Assembly (NCBI RefSeq): GCF_009827655.1
Contig: NZ_WTYV01000005.1
Span: forward strand, 186,001-250,000
Source of the DNA: Alteraurantiacibacter buctensis
GTDB taxonomy: Bacteria; Pseudomonadota; Alphaproteobacteria; Sphingomonadales; Sphingomonadaceae
Direction of reading: 5' to 3'
DNA length: 64,000 nucleotides
How positions within the stretch are numbered: position 1 is the stretch's first letter; the number at the start of each line of letters is the position of its first letter. The translations under genes and the position numbers were made by a program. Below the pieces are notes generated by a model. The model had not been told where the DNA came from. It was given only the letters and a program-made list of their open reading frames with translations, and did not search any database. This document shows positions 19,677-28,778 of the stretch, in pieces.

Positions 19677-21167
19677 TCAGCCAAGCGCCCATTCCCAGCC
19701 CAGCGGATCGCCGTCCATCACCAGCACGCCCCTGGCGGCCAGCTCGTCACGCAGCGCGTCGGACCGGGCAAAGTCCTTGTCGGCCCGCGCTTGCTTGCGC
19801 TGGGCAATCACCGCTTCCACTTCGGGTTCGGTGATGGTCGCCGCCCTGGGTCGCAGGCGCAGCGCGGCGCGGCTGGTTTGCAGCACGCCAAGCCCCAACA
19901 CGGCATCCATCGCCGCGATCAACTGCAACTTGTGCTCCGGGTCCAGCTTCTTCAGCCCCAGCACTTCCTCGAACACGGTCAGCGCCAGCGGGCTGTTGAG
20001 GTCTTCCGCCATCGCCTCGTCGAACCGCGCCAGCAGCGGCAGCAGCGCGCCGCCGACATGCCCGTGGGCCTCGTCCAGCGTCCAGCCGCCTTCGGGCGCG
20101 GGAGGCATTACCTCCACCCGGGCGCGGGTCTGTTCCACCGCGATCAGGATGCGCTTCAGGCGGGTGAGCGCGGCTTCCAGCCCTTCCCAACTGAACTCCA
20201 GCTCGCTGCGATAGTGCGCCTGCAGGCACATCAGGCGGTAAGCCAGCGGGGCATAGCCCTTGTCGATCAGCAGTTGCAGTCGCAGGAACTCGCCGGAAGA
20301 TTTACTCATCTTGCCAGAACGTTCGACCAGGAAGTTGTTATGCATCCACAGGTTCGCACCGCTGTTGGCGGGCTCGTTGAGCCCCCCGCAGCCGCAGAAG
20401 GCCTGGTTCTGGGCGATCTCGTTGGGGTGGTGGATTTCGCGGTGGTCGATGCCGCCGGTGTGGATATCGAAGGGGAAGCCCAGCAGCTTGCCGCTCATCA
20501 CGCTGCATTCAAGGTGCCAGCCCGGCGCGCCGCGGCCCCAGGGGCTGTCCCACTCCATCTGCCGCGTCTCTCCCGGAGGAGTGGTGCGCCAGATGGCGAA
20601 GTCTGCCGCGTTGCGCTTGCCTGCCACCGCCTCGATCCGGCTCTCGCCCTCCTCGGTGCGCGCGCGGGCCAGCTTGCCATAGTCCGCAACCGTGGAAACG
20701 TCGAAATAAAGGCCGCTATCCAGTTGATAGCAATGCCTTTCTGCAATGCTCTCGGCAAAGGCGATCATGTCCGGCACATAGTCGGTGGCGATCGACCAGT
20801 GGGCGGGCTGGCGGATGTTGAGCCCCTTGATATCGGCCCAGTAGGCCTCGGTATAATGGCGGGCGATATCCCAGATGGACTGGGCGCGCTCCGCCGCCAT
20901 CTTCTCCATCTTGTCCTCGCCCGCGTCGGCATCGTCGGTCAGGTGGCCCACGTCGGTGATGTTGATCACGTGGGTGAGCCGATAGCCCTTCCAGCTCAGC
21001 GTGCGGCCCAGCAGGTCGGCAAAGACATAGGCGCGCATGTTGCCGATGTGCGGATAGTTATAGACCGTGGGTCCGCAGGTATAGACGCGCGCCTCGTGCG
21101 GGTGCACAGGATGGAACACGTCGATCTGGCGGGTCAGCGAGTTGAACAGGCGAAGCGGCATGGTCAT
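19677..21167 (-). CDS. cysS: Cysteinyl-tRNA synthetase
   Basis: Charges tRNA-Cys. 496 aa. Class I signatures are intact: CGPTVYNYPHIGNMR near the N-terminus, with the zinc-binding Cys, and KMSKSSGEF in the second half. The C-terminal helical domain with RSDALRDELAARGV is complete. Start is ATG 21167, with a second ATG two codons in. It heads the leftward cysS / hydroxyacid dehydrogenase / acetolactate-synthase-like run. Confidence 0.96.
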   Translation of the reverse strand: MTMPLRLFNSLTRQIDVFHPVHPHEARVYTCGPTVYNYPHIGNMRAYVFADLLGRTLSWKGYRLTHVINITDVGHLTDDADAGEDKMEKMAAERAQSIWDIARHYTEAYWADIKGLNIRQPAHWSIATDYVPDMIAFAESIAERHCYQLDSGLYFDVSTVADYGKLARARTEEGESRIEAVAGKRNAADFAIWRTTPPGETRQMEWDSPWGRGAPGWHLECSVMSGKLLGFPFDIHTGGIDHREIHHPNEIAQNQAFCGCGGLNEPANSGANLWMHNNFLVERSGKMSKSSGEFLRLQLLIDKGYAPLAYRLMCLQAHYRSELEFSWEGLEAALTRLKRILIAVEQTRARVEVMPPAPEGGWTLDEAHGHVGGALLPLLARFDEAMAEDLNSPLALTVFEEVLGLKKLDPEHKLQLIAAMDAVLGLGVLQTSRAALRLRPRAATITEPEVEAVIAQRKQARADKDFARSDALRDELAARGVLVMDGDPLGWEWALG

Positions 21168-21288
21168 GGGCCTGCCTTTGGGCCGGATGCGGGGCGCGGG
21201 TCAAGGCCGGGCAACATGGGCATGGAACCGGAAGTGCCGACAGTCCGTTGTTGGGGTACGATCAATTTCCCGATAAAGGGCATATCCC

Positions 21289-22155
21289 ATGAGAACTGTT
21301 ACCACCTTGCTGGCCGCCAGCGCCATTGCCCTTGCCGCCGTTCCCGCGCAGGCGCAGACCTCGACCCGCGACCGGATCGGCCAGATCCTGGGCCAGTTGC
21401 TGGGTCGGCCGGTAGAGGCCGGTGCCGCAGCTTCGGTGGACGCGCAGTGGGCCGCCGGGCAGACGCCGCTGGCGACCGACCGGGTGCAGTTCGAAACGCA
21501 GGTGGATACCGCCGTGCGCGAACGGCGCATCACCCAGGCCACCGGCACGCGGCTGAAGGCCGATTACCTGGCGCTGGTCCAGCTCGAGGCGCGCTACGGT
21601 GCCGACCGCCGCTTCAACACTACCGAGCGGGCCGACCTGGTGCAGCGCTACAACGCGCTGGCCGCCGTGGTTGCCGCTGGCCGCTATGCCGACGAGGCGG
21701 TGGCCACCCCGGTGGTGGCCGACGGGCAGGCCGAATTCAACCGCCGGGTGGACGCGCAGGTTTCCGCCCGCCGCCTCAGCCGCACGCAGGGCAGCCGCCT
21801 GAAGACCGATTACACCGCGCTGGTGCGGGTAGAGGCTGGCTATCTGGCCGATGGCGTCATCACCGATGCCGAGCGCGAGGATCTCGACACCCGGCTCGAT
21901 GCGCTGGACGTGCGGGTGGGCGATGTGGCCTACACCCCCGCTCCGCAAACCCCGCAGCAGCGGCTGGACGCGATCGAGAGCGCGCTGCGCAACCTGCCGG
22001 TAACCGCGCAGGCGCAGGCGCAGATCCGCACGGAACATGGCGATTTGTCGCGGCTGGCGGCGGCCTATGCCCGCCTGACCACCACGGCTGAGGAGCGGGC
22101 CTATCTGGACGCGCGCTTGACTGACCTTGAAACCCGCGCCCGCGTGCGGCGCTGA
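21289..22155 (+). CDS. Periplasmic protein with three diverged repeats
   Basis: 288 aa. A signal peptide ends at AVPAQAQ (about residue 23). The mature part contains three related units of about 75-85 residues. Unit 1 has RRITQATGTRLKADYLALVQ then LEARYGADRRFNTTERADL. Unit 2 has RRLSRTQGSRLKTDYTALVR then VEAGYLADGVITDAEREDL. Unit 3, more diverged, has AQIRTEHGDLSRLAAAYARL then TTTAEERAYLDARLTDLE. Predicted all-helical, charged, soluble in the periplasm. I know no function for it. The segment between helices (YGADRRFNTTERADL) superficially resembles a calcium-binding loop but lacks the full acidic pattern. It stands alone between a divergent cysS and a converging UbiB-like gene. Confidence 0.78.
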   Translation: MRTVTTLLAASAIALAAVPAQAQTSTRDRIGQILGQLLGRPVEAGAAASVDAQWAAGQTPLATDRVQFETQVDTAVRERRITQATGTRLKADYLALVQLEARYGADRRFNTTERADLVQRYNALAAVVAAGRYADEAVATPVVADGQAEFNRRVDAQVSARRLSRTQGSRLKTDYTALVRVEAGYLADGVITDAEREDLDTRLDALDVRVGDVAYTPAPQTPQQRLDAIESALRNLPVTAQAQAQIRTEHGDLSRLAAAYARLTTTAEERAYLDARLTDLETRARVRR

Positions 22156-22164
22156 TCGGGCGGT

Positions 22165-23499
22165 TTACGCCATGGTGGAGAGCTTCGCCGCTACCATCGC
22201 GCGAATATCCACCCGGGCCTTCAGCCGCGCCGCCAGCAGGGCCGTGCCGCTGATCTTGCGCTGCGCCAGCAGCATCTCCGCTGGCGGCAGGTGCCAGGCG
22301 GCACGGTCGGCCACAATGGTCGCCCCGTCGGCCTGGAGGGCTGCCACGAAGCTGCGGTCAGCAAAATCCAGCGGCCCCGGCGTGCCCAGGTGATTGATGA
22401 TGGTATCGATCATCCGGTCCACCGCTGGCTGGTGCGCCTCTGCCGCCGCCTGTGACAGGAAGCCTGCCGCCACCGCCGCCTGGCGGATGGCATCACGGTC
22501 CTCCGCCAGCCCCGCGCCCAGCAGCCGACGATAGCGCGCGCGCACCTCGTCCGTCACCGGGCGGCAGGCACCGAAGTCCAGCAGCACCAGCCGCTGGCCC
22601 GCCGGATCCCAGCGATAGTTCGCGAAGTTGGGATCGGTCTGCATCACGCCCAGGTCGAACAGTTCGCGCAGCACCAGCGCGAACAGGCTGGCCATCATGG
22701 CGTCGCGCGTCTCCTGCGGCGCTTCGGCCAGCGTCTCGATCGGGCGGCCTTCCACGAATTCCATCGCCAGCACGTTCAGGGTGGTGAACTGCGGGTCCAG
22801 CGCCGGGACCAGGTAGCCCTCCTCCCCTGCCAGCAGCGTGCTGTAGTGGTCCAACTGGGCCGCCTCGCGCAGGTAGTCCGCCTCCTCGGCCAACTGGCGC
22901 TTGGCCTCTTCCAGCAGCGGCGCGATGTCCAGCGCTGGCGGCAGCAGGCCCGATACCTTCAGCAGCGTAGCCACGTTGTCGACATCGGCCGCGATACTGT
23001 CGCGGATGCCGGGGTATTGCACCTTGATCGCCAGGTCGCGCCCGTCGCGGGTCTGCGCGCGGTGCACCTGCCCGATCGAGGCGGCCGCCACGGGGCGCGG
23101 GTTGAACAGCAGGAAATGCCTGCGCCAGCCCTCGCCCCATTCGGCGTTGAGCACCTGCTGCAACTGCGCCGGGGGCATGTGGTAGGCCTGGTCGCGCAGG
23201 CGCGCCATGATCTGCGACAGTTCTGGCGGCAGCACGTCACCCGCATCCATCGAAACCATCTGCCCCAGCTTCATCGCCGCGCCGCGCAGGTGCGACAGGC
23301 GCTCGGTCACGCGCGCGACATTGCCGGGGGTCAGGATCAGGTCGCGCATCTGTGGGCGCTCGCCAGCGGCCAGCCGGCGTGCGCCTTCGGCCAGCATCCC
23401 GCCCGCCACGCCGCCCGCCAGCCGGCCGAACTGGCCGAAGCGGGCCGCCCGGCCACGCGGGATGGCTCGGGTAACGGGCGCGGCTGGCTTGTCGGTCAT
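22165..23499 (-). CDS. ABC1/UbiB-family atypical kinase
   Basis: 444 aa. Protein-kinase-like ABC1 fold related to UbiB/Coq8, thought to support quinone biosynthesis through ATPase activity. The family's KxGQ motif is MKLGQMVS. The Ala-rich loop is VAAASIGQVHRA and the catalytic Lys is in LAIKVQYPG. The metal/catalytic region is MQTDPNFANYRW and LLDFGACR. No C-terminal membrane helices are evident, unlike E. coli UbiB, so it is more like the soluble actinobacterial/alphaproteobacterial ABC1 proteins. Confidence 0.9.
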   Translation of the reverse strand: MTDKPAAPVTRAIPRGRAARFGQFGRLAGGVAGGMLAEGARRLAAGERPQMRDLILTPGNVARVTERLSHLRGAAMKLGQMVSMDAGDVLPPELSQIMARLRDQAYHMPPAQLQQVLNAEWGEGWRRHFLLFNPRPVAAASIGQVHRAQTRDGRDLAIKVQYPGIRDSIAADVDNVATLLKVSGLLPPALDIAPLLEEAKRQLAEEADYLREAAQLDHYSTLLAGEEGYLVPALDPQFTTLNVLAMEFVEGRPIETLAEAPQETRDAMMASLFALVLRELFDLGVMQTDPNFANYRWDPAGQRLVLLDFGACRPVTDEVRARYRRLLGAGLAEDRDAIRQAAVAAGFLSQAAAEAHQPAVDRMIDTIINHLGTPGPLDFADRSFVAALQADGATIVADRAAWHLPPAEMLLAQRKISGTALLAARLKARVDIRAMVAAKLSTMA

Positions 23500-23557
23500 G
23501 CCATGGCAGATAGGAAGGCCACCCGCCGCTTGCGACAGGGACCTTGGGCGGGGTGGG

Positions 23558-24022
23558 TCAGAGCCGCACGCCCACCATCACCCAGCCCAGCCCATCACGC
23601 TCGAAATCCAGGCGCGGCCCCGGGCGGCCATCGGGAAGGCTGGCTTCGGCGGTAAAGCTGTCAAGGCCGGTGCGGTTGACATCCCATGACCAGTCCTCGC
23701 CCGGCATCACGGTGCTGGCGTCCAGCAGCACGGCCAGGCCCTGCGGCGTCACGGCTGTTTCGATCGCCGCCCCGGCCACTGCGGTGACGATGCCGTCGCC
23801 GATCCGGTCGAGCAGGTCGCTATCACCATCGTCGCGGCTGGCGCGAAGATCGGCATGCATTCCTTCGCGCACCCGCTCGAACTCCACCCGCTCGCGCAGT
23901 TCTTCGCTGTTGCCATCGTCGGCAGCGGTGACCACGCGCCACATGGCGTACCAAGGGCTGGCAAAGGCCCAGCCACCCGCCACAATCGCAACCGGCAGCA
24001 GCAGCTTAAATGGAAGTCGCAT
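23558..24022 (-). CDS. DUF2939-like membrane-anchored protein
   Basis: 154 aa. One N-terminal hydrophobic segment (LLLPVAIVAGGWAFASPWYA) acts as signal or anchor. It is followed by the ASPWYAMWRVVTAADDGNSE / LRERVEFERVREGMHADLRA pattern typical of DUF2939. The start (ATG 24022) overlaps the stop of the upstream gene (ATGA), giving coupling. Role unknown. Confidence 0.75.
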   Translation of the reverse strand: MRLPFKLLLPVAIVAGGWAFASPWYAMWRVVTAADDGNSEELRERVEFERVREGMHADLRASRDDGDSDLLDRIGDGIVTAVAGAAIETAVTPQGLAVLLDASTVMPGEDWSWDVNRTGLDSFTAEASLPDGRPGPRLDFERDGLGWVMVGVRL

Positions 24023-24693
24023 CAGTCCTTGTGATCCGCGCGCCAAAGCAATTCTTTCCCCCTTGCCAGGGCCGTACCTGCCGTCTCTCCGACGCTTGCT
24101 GCCGCTGAACCCACTCCGGCGGCAAGGCCGGTTATGCGATCATACATCCTGCCGGTAATGTCATACAGGGTCAGCCCAAGCGTGGCGGCCGTTTGCGCCA
24201 GATAATCCTTCACTTGCGCCAGCGCCTGCGAATCCAGCAGCGAAGACATCATGTCGATCACGAACCGGATCAGAGTCTTGACGAGTTCGGCACCGAAATC
24301 CAGCGCCGCGCCGATCTGGCGGTGAAGCTCCTCGCGCTCTTGATCGTCTAGCGCTTGGTAGCCGTAATAGATCGCCCCCATCGCCGCCGTGGTGAAGGCA
24401 GCCGGATTGCTGGCCAGGAATGGTGCCGCCACGGCCAGATCGATGCCAAGCATGACTTGGCCGGCCGCGATAACGCCCAGCGGCACCTTGTATCCCAGTC
24501 CGAACCCTTCGTTGGCCCGCTTGAGCACGTAGCCGCGGCGGGAAATCGCCTCATTGGGGGAGGCTTCGAGATCGGCAATGTGCCGCGAAATGAAGCGCGA
24601 GCGGGCATCGTCCGACGGCTGGTCATGAATCCCGTAGGTGGCCAGCACCCTGGGAAGGAGATCGTCCTGGGGTATTCTGCGCGCAACCTTCAT
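24022..24693 (-). CDS. Hypothetical protein with central hydrophobic region
   Basis: 223 aa from ATG 24693, preceded by GAGGAG. The N-terminal third is hydrophilic (RSRFISRHIADLEASPNEAI). Two hydrophobic segments around residues 68-112 (LGVIAAGQVMLGIDLAVAAP; TTAAMGAIYYGYQAL) suggest membrane insertion. The C-terminal third is helical and Ala/Gly-rich. It sits between cobT (23 bases upstream) and the DUF2939 gene (overlapping) on the same strand. No family recognised. Confidence 0.7.
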   Translation of the reverse strand: MKVARRIPQDDLLPRVLATYGIHDQPSDDARSRFISRHIADLEASPNEAISRRGYVLKRANEGFGLGYKVPLGVIAAGQVMLGIDLAVAAPFLASNPAAFTTAAMGAIYYGYQALDDQEREELHRQIGAALDFGAELVKTLIRFVIDMMSSLLDSQALAQVKDYLAQTAATLGLTLYDITGRMYDRITGLAAGVGSAAASVGETAGTALARGKELLWRADHKD

Positions 24694-24715
24694 CGGCCAA
24701 AGCTCCTCGGAGCGG

Positions 24716-26533
24716 TCAATCCACCTCGAACAGGTCGGCAAGCTGCTCGATGATCGTGCCGCCCAGTTGCTCTACGTCCATAATCGTTACTGCGCGCTTA
24801 TAGTAACGGGTCACGTCATGGCCGATGCCGATGGCGACGAGTTGCACTGGGCTCTGCCGCTCGATCCAGTCGATCACCTTCCTCAGGTGCGTTTCCAGGT
24901 AGCCGGCATTGTTCACGGACAGGGTAGAATCGTCCACCGGCGCGCCGTCTGAGATGACCATCAGGATGCGCCGGTCCTCTGGCCGCATCAGCAGGCGTTC
25001 GTGGGCCCACAGCAGGGCCTCACCGTCGATGTTCTCCTTCAGCAGCCCCTCGCGCATCATCAGGCCCAGGTTCTTGCGCGCGCGGCGCATCGGCTCGTCG
25101 GCCTTCTTGTAGATGATGTGGCGCAGGTCGTTCAGTCGGCCGGGGTTGGGCTGCTTGCCATCGGCCAGCCACCGTTCGCGGCTTTGCCCGCCCTTCCACG
25201 CGCGGGTGGTGAAGCCCAGGATCTCCACCTTCACCCCGCACCGCTCCAGCGTGCGTGCCAGGATATCGGCACTGATTGCGGCGATGGAGATGGGGCGGCC
25301 CCGCATCGATCCGGAATTGTCGATCAACAGGGTGACGACGGTGTCCTTGAACTCCTGCTCGTGCTCCACCTTGTAGGACAGCGAGTGGCCGGGGCTGACG
25401 ATCACCCGGGCGAGGCGCGCGGCATCCAGCAGGCCTTCCTCCTGGTCGAAGTCCCAGCTGCGGTTCTGCTGCGCCATCAGGCGGCGTTGCAGGCGGTTGG
25501 CCAGCCGGGTGACGATCCCGGCCAGCCCCGCCAGCTGGCTGTCGAGATAGGCCCGCAGCCGGTCCAGTTCCTCGTAGTCGCACAGGTCCTGCGCTTCGAC
25601 CACTTCGTCGAACGCGGTGGTGAACACCTTGTAGTCGAAGGTATCGGGCAGGTCGGTCCACGGGCGGTTGGGGCGCACGGGCATCATGCCCTCCTCGCCC
25701 TCGTCGCCCGGTTCGCCATCGGCAGCTTCCTGTTCGGAGCCGATTTCCTGCTGCTCGCCGTCCTCGCCCTCGCCGTCCTGCGCGTCGGCGGCCACCTGCA
25801 TCTGGTTGCCGTCGTCGCCGGTCTTGTCGTCGCTGTCGTCGTCGGGCGTCTCGTCCTTGCCGTCCTCGTCCTCGCCGCTTTCAGGCTCGTCGTCGGGGGC
25901 TTCCTCGGCCTGGACCAGTTCCAGGTGGCGCAGCATGTCGAGGCTGAGGGACTGGAACGCCTTCTGGTCATCCAGCGACTGGGCCAGCCGCTCGAAGTCG
26001 CCCGCCGCCTTGTCCTCGATCCAGCCGCGCACCAAGTCCACCCCGGCGGCGGCATTGGCGGGAATCGGCTGGCCGGTCAGCTTTTCACGCAACAGCAGGG
26101 CCAGGGCCGATTGCAGCGGCACGTCCTCGGCATTGGCCGCGCGGGTGATCGGATCGGAAGCCACCCGCACGTTGTGGGCAGCGGACAGGTTGGCGCGCAT
26201 CCCGCCGTAGCTGTTGGCCCCCAGCGCCTCGTAGCGGACCTGCTCCACCGCGTCATAACAGGCGCGGGCCGAGGGTTCGGCAGGCGCATTGCGGGTGTGC
26301 AGCGCCAGGTTGTGATGCCGCTGGCGCAGGGCAAAGCTGTCGGCAAAGCCGCGCGCTTCGGCCACCTGGTCGGCCGGAAGGGTGCGCGGCGGCATGGGCA
26401 CGCGCAGGGTCTTGCCCGCCAGCACCGGCGCGTCGGACGTCCACACCACTTCGCTCTCGGCATCGCGGCCGATGGCGCGCGCGGCCCCGGTCAGGGCCAG
26501 CTTGAAACGGTCGAGGGGGCTTTCAACGGACAT
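24716..26533 (-). CDS. cobT: Aerobic cobaltochelatase subunit CobT
   Basis: Part of the CobN-CobS-CobT complex that inserts cobalt into hydrogenobyrinate diamide in aerobic cobalamin synthesis. 605 aa: an N-terminal helical part, a long acidic linker (about residues 215-285, rich in E/D), and a C-terminal von Willebrand-A domain with the MIDAS motif DNSGS. The [20 protein letters not shown] stretch is characteristic. CobS and CobN are not in the window; in alphaproteobacteria cobS often lies beside cobT, so here they are separated. Confidence 0.94.
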   Translation of the reverse strand: MSVESPLDRFKLALTGAARAIGRDAESEVVWTSDAPVLAGKTLRVPMPPRTLPADQVAEARGFADSFALRQRHHNLALHTRNAPAEPSARACYDAVEQVRYEALGANSYGGMRANLSAAHNVRVASDPITRAANAEDVPLQSALALLLREKLTGQPIPANAAAGVDLVRGWIEDKAAGDFERLAQSLDDQKAFQSLSLDMLRHLELVQAEEAPDDEPESGEDEDGKDETPDDDSDDKTGDDGNQMQVAADAQDGEGEDGEQQEIGSEQEAADGEPGDEGEEGMMPVRPNRPWTDLPDTFDYKVFTTAFDEVVEAQDLCDYEELDRLRAYLDSQLAGLAGIVTRLANRLQRRLMAQQNRSWDFDQEEGLLDAARLARVIVSPGHSLSYKVEHEQEFKDTVVTLLIDNSGSMRGRPISIAAISADILARTLERCGVKVEILGFTTRAWKGGQSRERWLADGKQPNPGRLNDLRHIIYKKADEPMRRARKNLGLMMREGLLKENIDGEALLWAHERLLMRPEDRRILMVISDGAPVDDSTLSVNNAGYLETHLRKVIDWIERQSPVQLVAIGIGHDVTRYYKRAVTIMDVEQLGGTIIEQLADLFEVD

Positions 26534-26625
26534 GGAATGGCTTTGCAGACTTCAGGGGGACCGGTCAGCGATCCATAGAGAGCGCCGCGCCGCTTTTCCA
26601 ACCCCTTCCTTAGGCCCGGCGACAA

Positions 26626-27210
26626 TCAGTCGTCCAACATGCGCTCCACCGCCTCGCGCGCGGCATTGGCAGCGCCGGACGAGGTGCCGATGCTGCCGCT
26701 GCTGGAACAGGTGCGGCCGGTCGGTGTCTCCTCGCAGCGGACCTCGCGCTGGTAGGTGGTCCGTCCTGACTGGCCGGACGAGGCGCAGGTATAGCCAGTG
26801 GCGCTTTCGGTGCACTCCGGTTCGCGCAGGAAGCCGGTGGCGGAATTGCGCTGTTGCGCGGCCCGCCGCTCCTGCTCTGCCGCTGCCCACCGGGCCAGGC
26901 TGCCATAGCGGCTGCCCGAGGGCGCGCAGGCTGCCGAGGGCTCCTGGCGGACAAGCGCCCCGTTCTCGTCATAACGGGGCTGCGTCGTCGATTGGGCAGC
27001 CAGCAGGTCGCTGGCAGATCCGCAAGCCTCCTGCTGGGCCGCCTGCTGTGTCACCAGGAATTCGGTGATGCCCCAGTCGCCGTCATCTTCTTCAACCGAC
27101 TCAAGCTTGAAGTCGGCAGCAATGGGCGCGGCGGTCGCGTCCTGCGCCAGGGCAGGCGTGGCGCCCAGCAGGGTTGCGGCAACGGCAATCGTGGCTGGCA
27201 GGCGCTTCAT
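26626..27210 (-). CDS. Secreted cysteine-containing hypothetical protein
   Basis: 194 aa. A signal peptide ends at ATPALAQ (about residue 23). The mature part is Gln/Ala/Ser-rich with six or more cysteines, including two similar units: CTESATGYTCASSGQSGRTT and CEETPTGRTCSSSG. These look like small disulfide-stabilised repeats in the periplasm. No family recognised. It lies upstream of cobT on the same strand after 92 bases, and is divergent from the DUF2490 gene. Confidence 0.72.
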   Translation of the reverse strand: MKRLPATIAVAATLLGATPALAQDATAAPIAADFKLESVEEDDGDWGITEFLVTQQAAQQEACGSASDLLAAQSTTQPRYDENGALVRQEPSAACAPSGSRYGSLARWAAAEQERRAAQQRNSATGFLREPECTESATGYTCASSGQSGRTTYQREVRCEETPTGRTCSSSGSIGTSSGAANAAREAVERMLDD

Positions 27211-27360
27211 GGCAAAATCACCCCAAAGGATCGCGAACTGTCTATTCCACCCGCCGCCCCGACGTAAAGCCGACGGGCGCAGATGACGGCATTTGTCACG
27301 CGGGCTTCCGTCGCCAGGCGCATTCCTTTAGGGCGGCCCCGCAATTCTACCGGACAACCG

Positions 27361-27999
27361 ATGAACCCGCATTTCCCGAGCGCCCTCGCCGCGCTGGCCA
27401 GCCTGCTTATGCTCCCTGCCCCGGCCCGCGCCGCGGCCGAGGACACGCAGGTTTGGCTGTTCCTCAACGGCGTGGTCCCCATGGCAGAAGACGTTACCGC
27501 CACGCTGGAGCTTTCGCCGCGCCTGCGCGAGGGCGCGGACCAGGTGCTGGCGCGCGGATCGGTCGACTGGCAGGTTGCCCAAGGTGTGCAGCTTGGCGGC
27601 GGGGCAAGCTGGGTAGAACAGGCCGGCGGGCACGAGTTTCGCCCGCACCAGCAGCTCCAGTTCTCCCACGGACCGCTGCAGTTGCGCAGCCGGGTTGAGG
27701 AACGCTTCTTCGCCGGGGCCGACCGCGCGCAGATCAGGCTGCGCCAGCGCGTGCAGCTGACCGTGCCGCTGGCGCAAGGCCTGAACGGCGTCGCCAACGG
27801 CGAATTGCTGTACATCGCCCGGGCCGAAAGCCGCACCGGATCGGTGCGCGTCGATAGCTGGCGGGCCACCGCAGGCGCGAACTATCGCCTGTCACCCCGG
27901 GCCGAGATCGGCCTGGCCTACCTGGCGATTTACAGCCCGCGCGCCGGGGCGCGTGACCGGCTGAGCCACGTGCCGCAGATTCGCCTGACCTTGCGGTGA
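27361..27999 (+). CDS. DUF2490 outer-membrane beta-barrel-like protein
   Basis: 212 aa. The signal peptide ends around PAPARAAAE. The rest alternates short amphipathic strands (VTATLELSPRLREGADQVLA; QLRSRVEERFFAGADRAQIR), matching the DUF2490 family, which is predicted to form small outer-membrane barrels. The ribosome-binding site is weak. The stop is seven bases from the end of the converging DUF4197 gene. Confidence 0.78.
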   Translation: MNPHFPSALAALASLLMLPAPARAAAEDTQVWLFLNGVVPMAEDVTATLELSPRLREGADQVLARGSVDWQVAQGVQLGGGASWVEQAGGHEFRPHQQLQFSHGPLQLRSRVEERFFAGADRAQIRLRQRVQLTVPLAQGLNGVANGELLYIARAESRTGSVRVDSWRATAGANYRLSPRAEIGLAYLAIYSPRAGARDRLSHVPQIRLTLR

Positions 28000-28006
28000 A
28001 GCCGGC

Positions 28007-28702
28007 CTAAAGCTGCGCCGCCGCTCCGAACACGCCGATCAGCAACGGATCGTTGGTGCTGCGCGGATCGCGGCGGATGGCCGCTTCCTCGAAGCCGATC
28101 TCCTGCCAGATCACGTCGTTGACCCTGGTGGAGAAGCTGTTGGCCACGAAACCCACGTCCACCCCGGTCAGGGCCGACAGGAGCTGGCCGATCAGCGGGT
28201 CCTGCGCCAGCCGCATGGCCTCGCCCACCTCGGGGACCATGGCTTCGACCAGGGCATTGCCCATTTCCTGGCGCAGGAAGGCGGTGGCCGCCGTGGGTCC
28301 GCCGCGCACCAGGTCAATGGCGTTCTGGAAGCCGATCACCCGTACGGCATCGGCCACCAGCGGCGCAGCGCGGTCCGATGCGTCCTCGGCCACGTCGGCG
28401 AACGCCCGTTCCAGCCGCCCCTTCATCAGTTGCGAGGTGAGGATATTGGCCAGCACCCCGCCGCGGCTACCCAGGAAGCCTTCCAGCCCCAGCACGCCCA
28501 CACTCTGGTCCCAATAGCCGCCATCGGCGGTCAGGCGGGCAAAGGCGCGAGTGGAAGACAGGTACAGCAGTTCGCGGATGGCATCGACCAGGCTCCAGCG
28601 CCCGGTGGTGGCGCAAGCCGGCAGGGTCAGCACCGCGCCGCCCACCAGCATGGTGCCAATCAGCTTGCGGCGATCAAGTGCGCGCTCATGCAAAGCAGTC
28701 AT
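28007..28702 (-). CDS. DUF4197 lipoprotein
   Basis: 231 aa. Twin-Arg-like basic start (RALDRRKLIGT), a hydrophobic stretch and lipobox LPAC, so probably a lipoprotein. The mature part matches DUF4197: AIRELLYLSSTRAFARLTAD and the C-terminal EIGFEEAAIRRDPRSTNDPL. ATG 28702 is preceded by AAGGAG. Function of the family is unknown. Divergent from priA, 76 bases away. Confidence 0.8.
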   Translation of the reverse strand: MTALHERALDRRKLIGTMLVGGAVLTLPACATTGRWSLVDAIRELLYLSSTRAFARLTADGGYWDQSVGVLGLEGFLGSRGGVLANILTSQLMKGRLERAFADVAEDASDRAAPLVADAVRVIGFQNAIDLVRGGPTAATAFLRQEMGNALVEAMVPEVGEAMRLAQDPLIGQLLSALTGVDVGFVANSFSTRVNDVIWQEIGFEEAAIRRDPRSTNDPLLIGVFGAAAQL

Positions 28703-28778
28703 TCTCGTCTCCTTCCCCACATCAATCGTCAGGCAGGGTTGCAGCTACGGGGTGTGGCCGCCCATATCTGGCCAGACC

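Noticed and set aside
19347..22091. 914-codon + strand ORF over cysS and the repeat protein
   Set aside because: Runs antisense to cysS and then in another frame through the repeat-protein gene; composition is that of a shadow.
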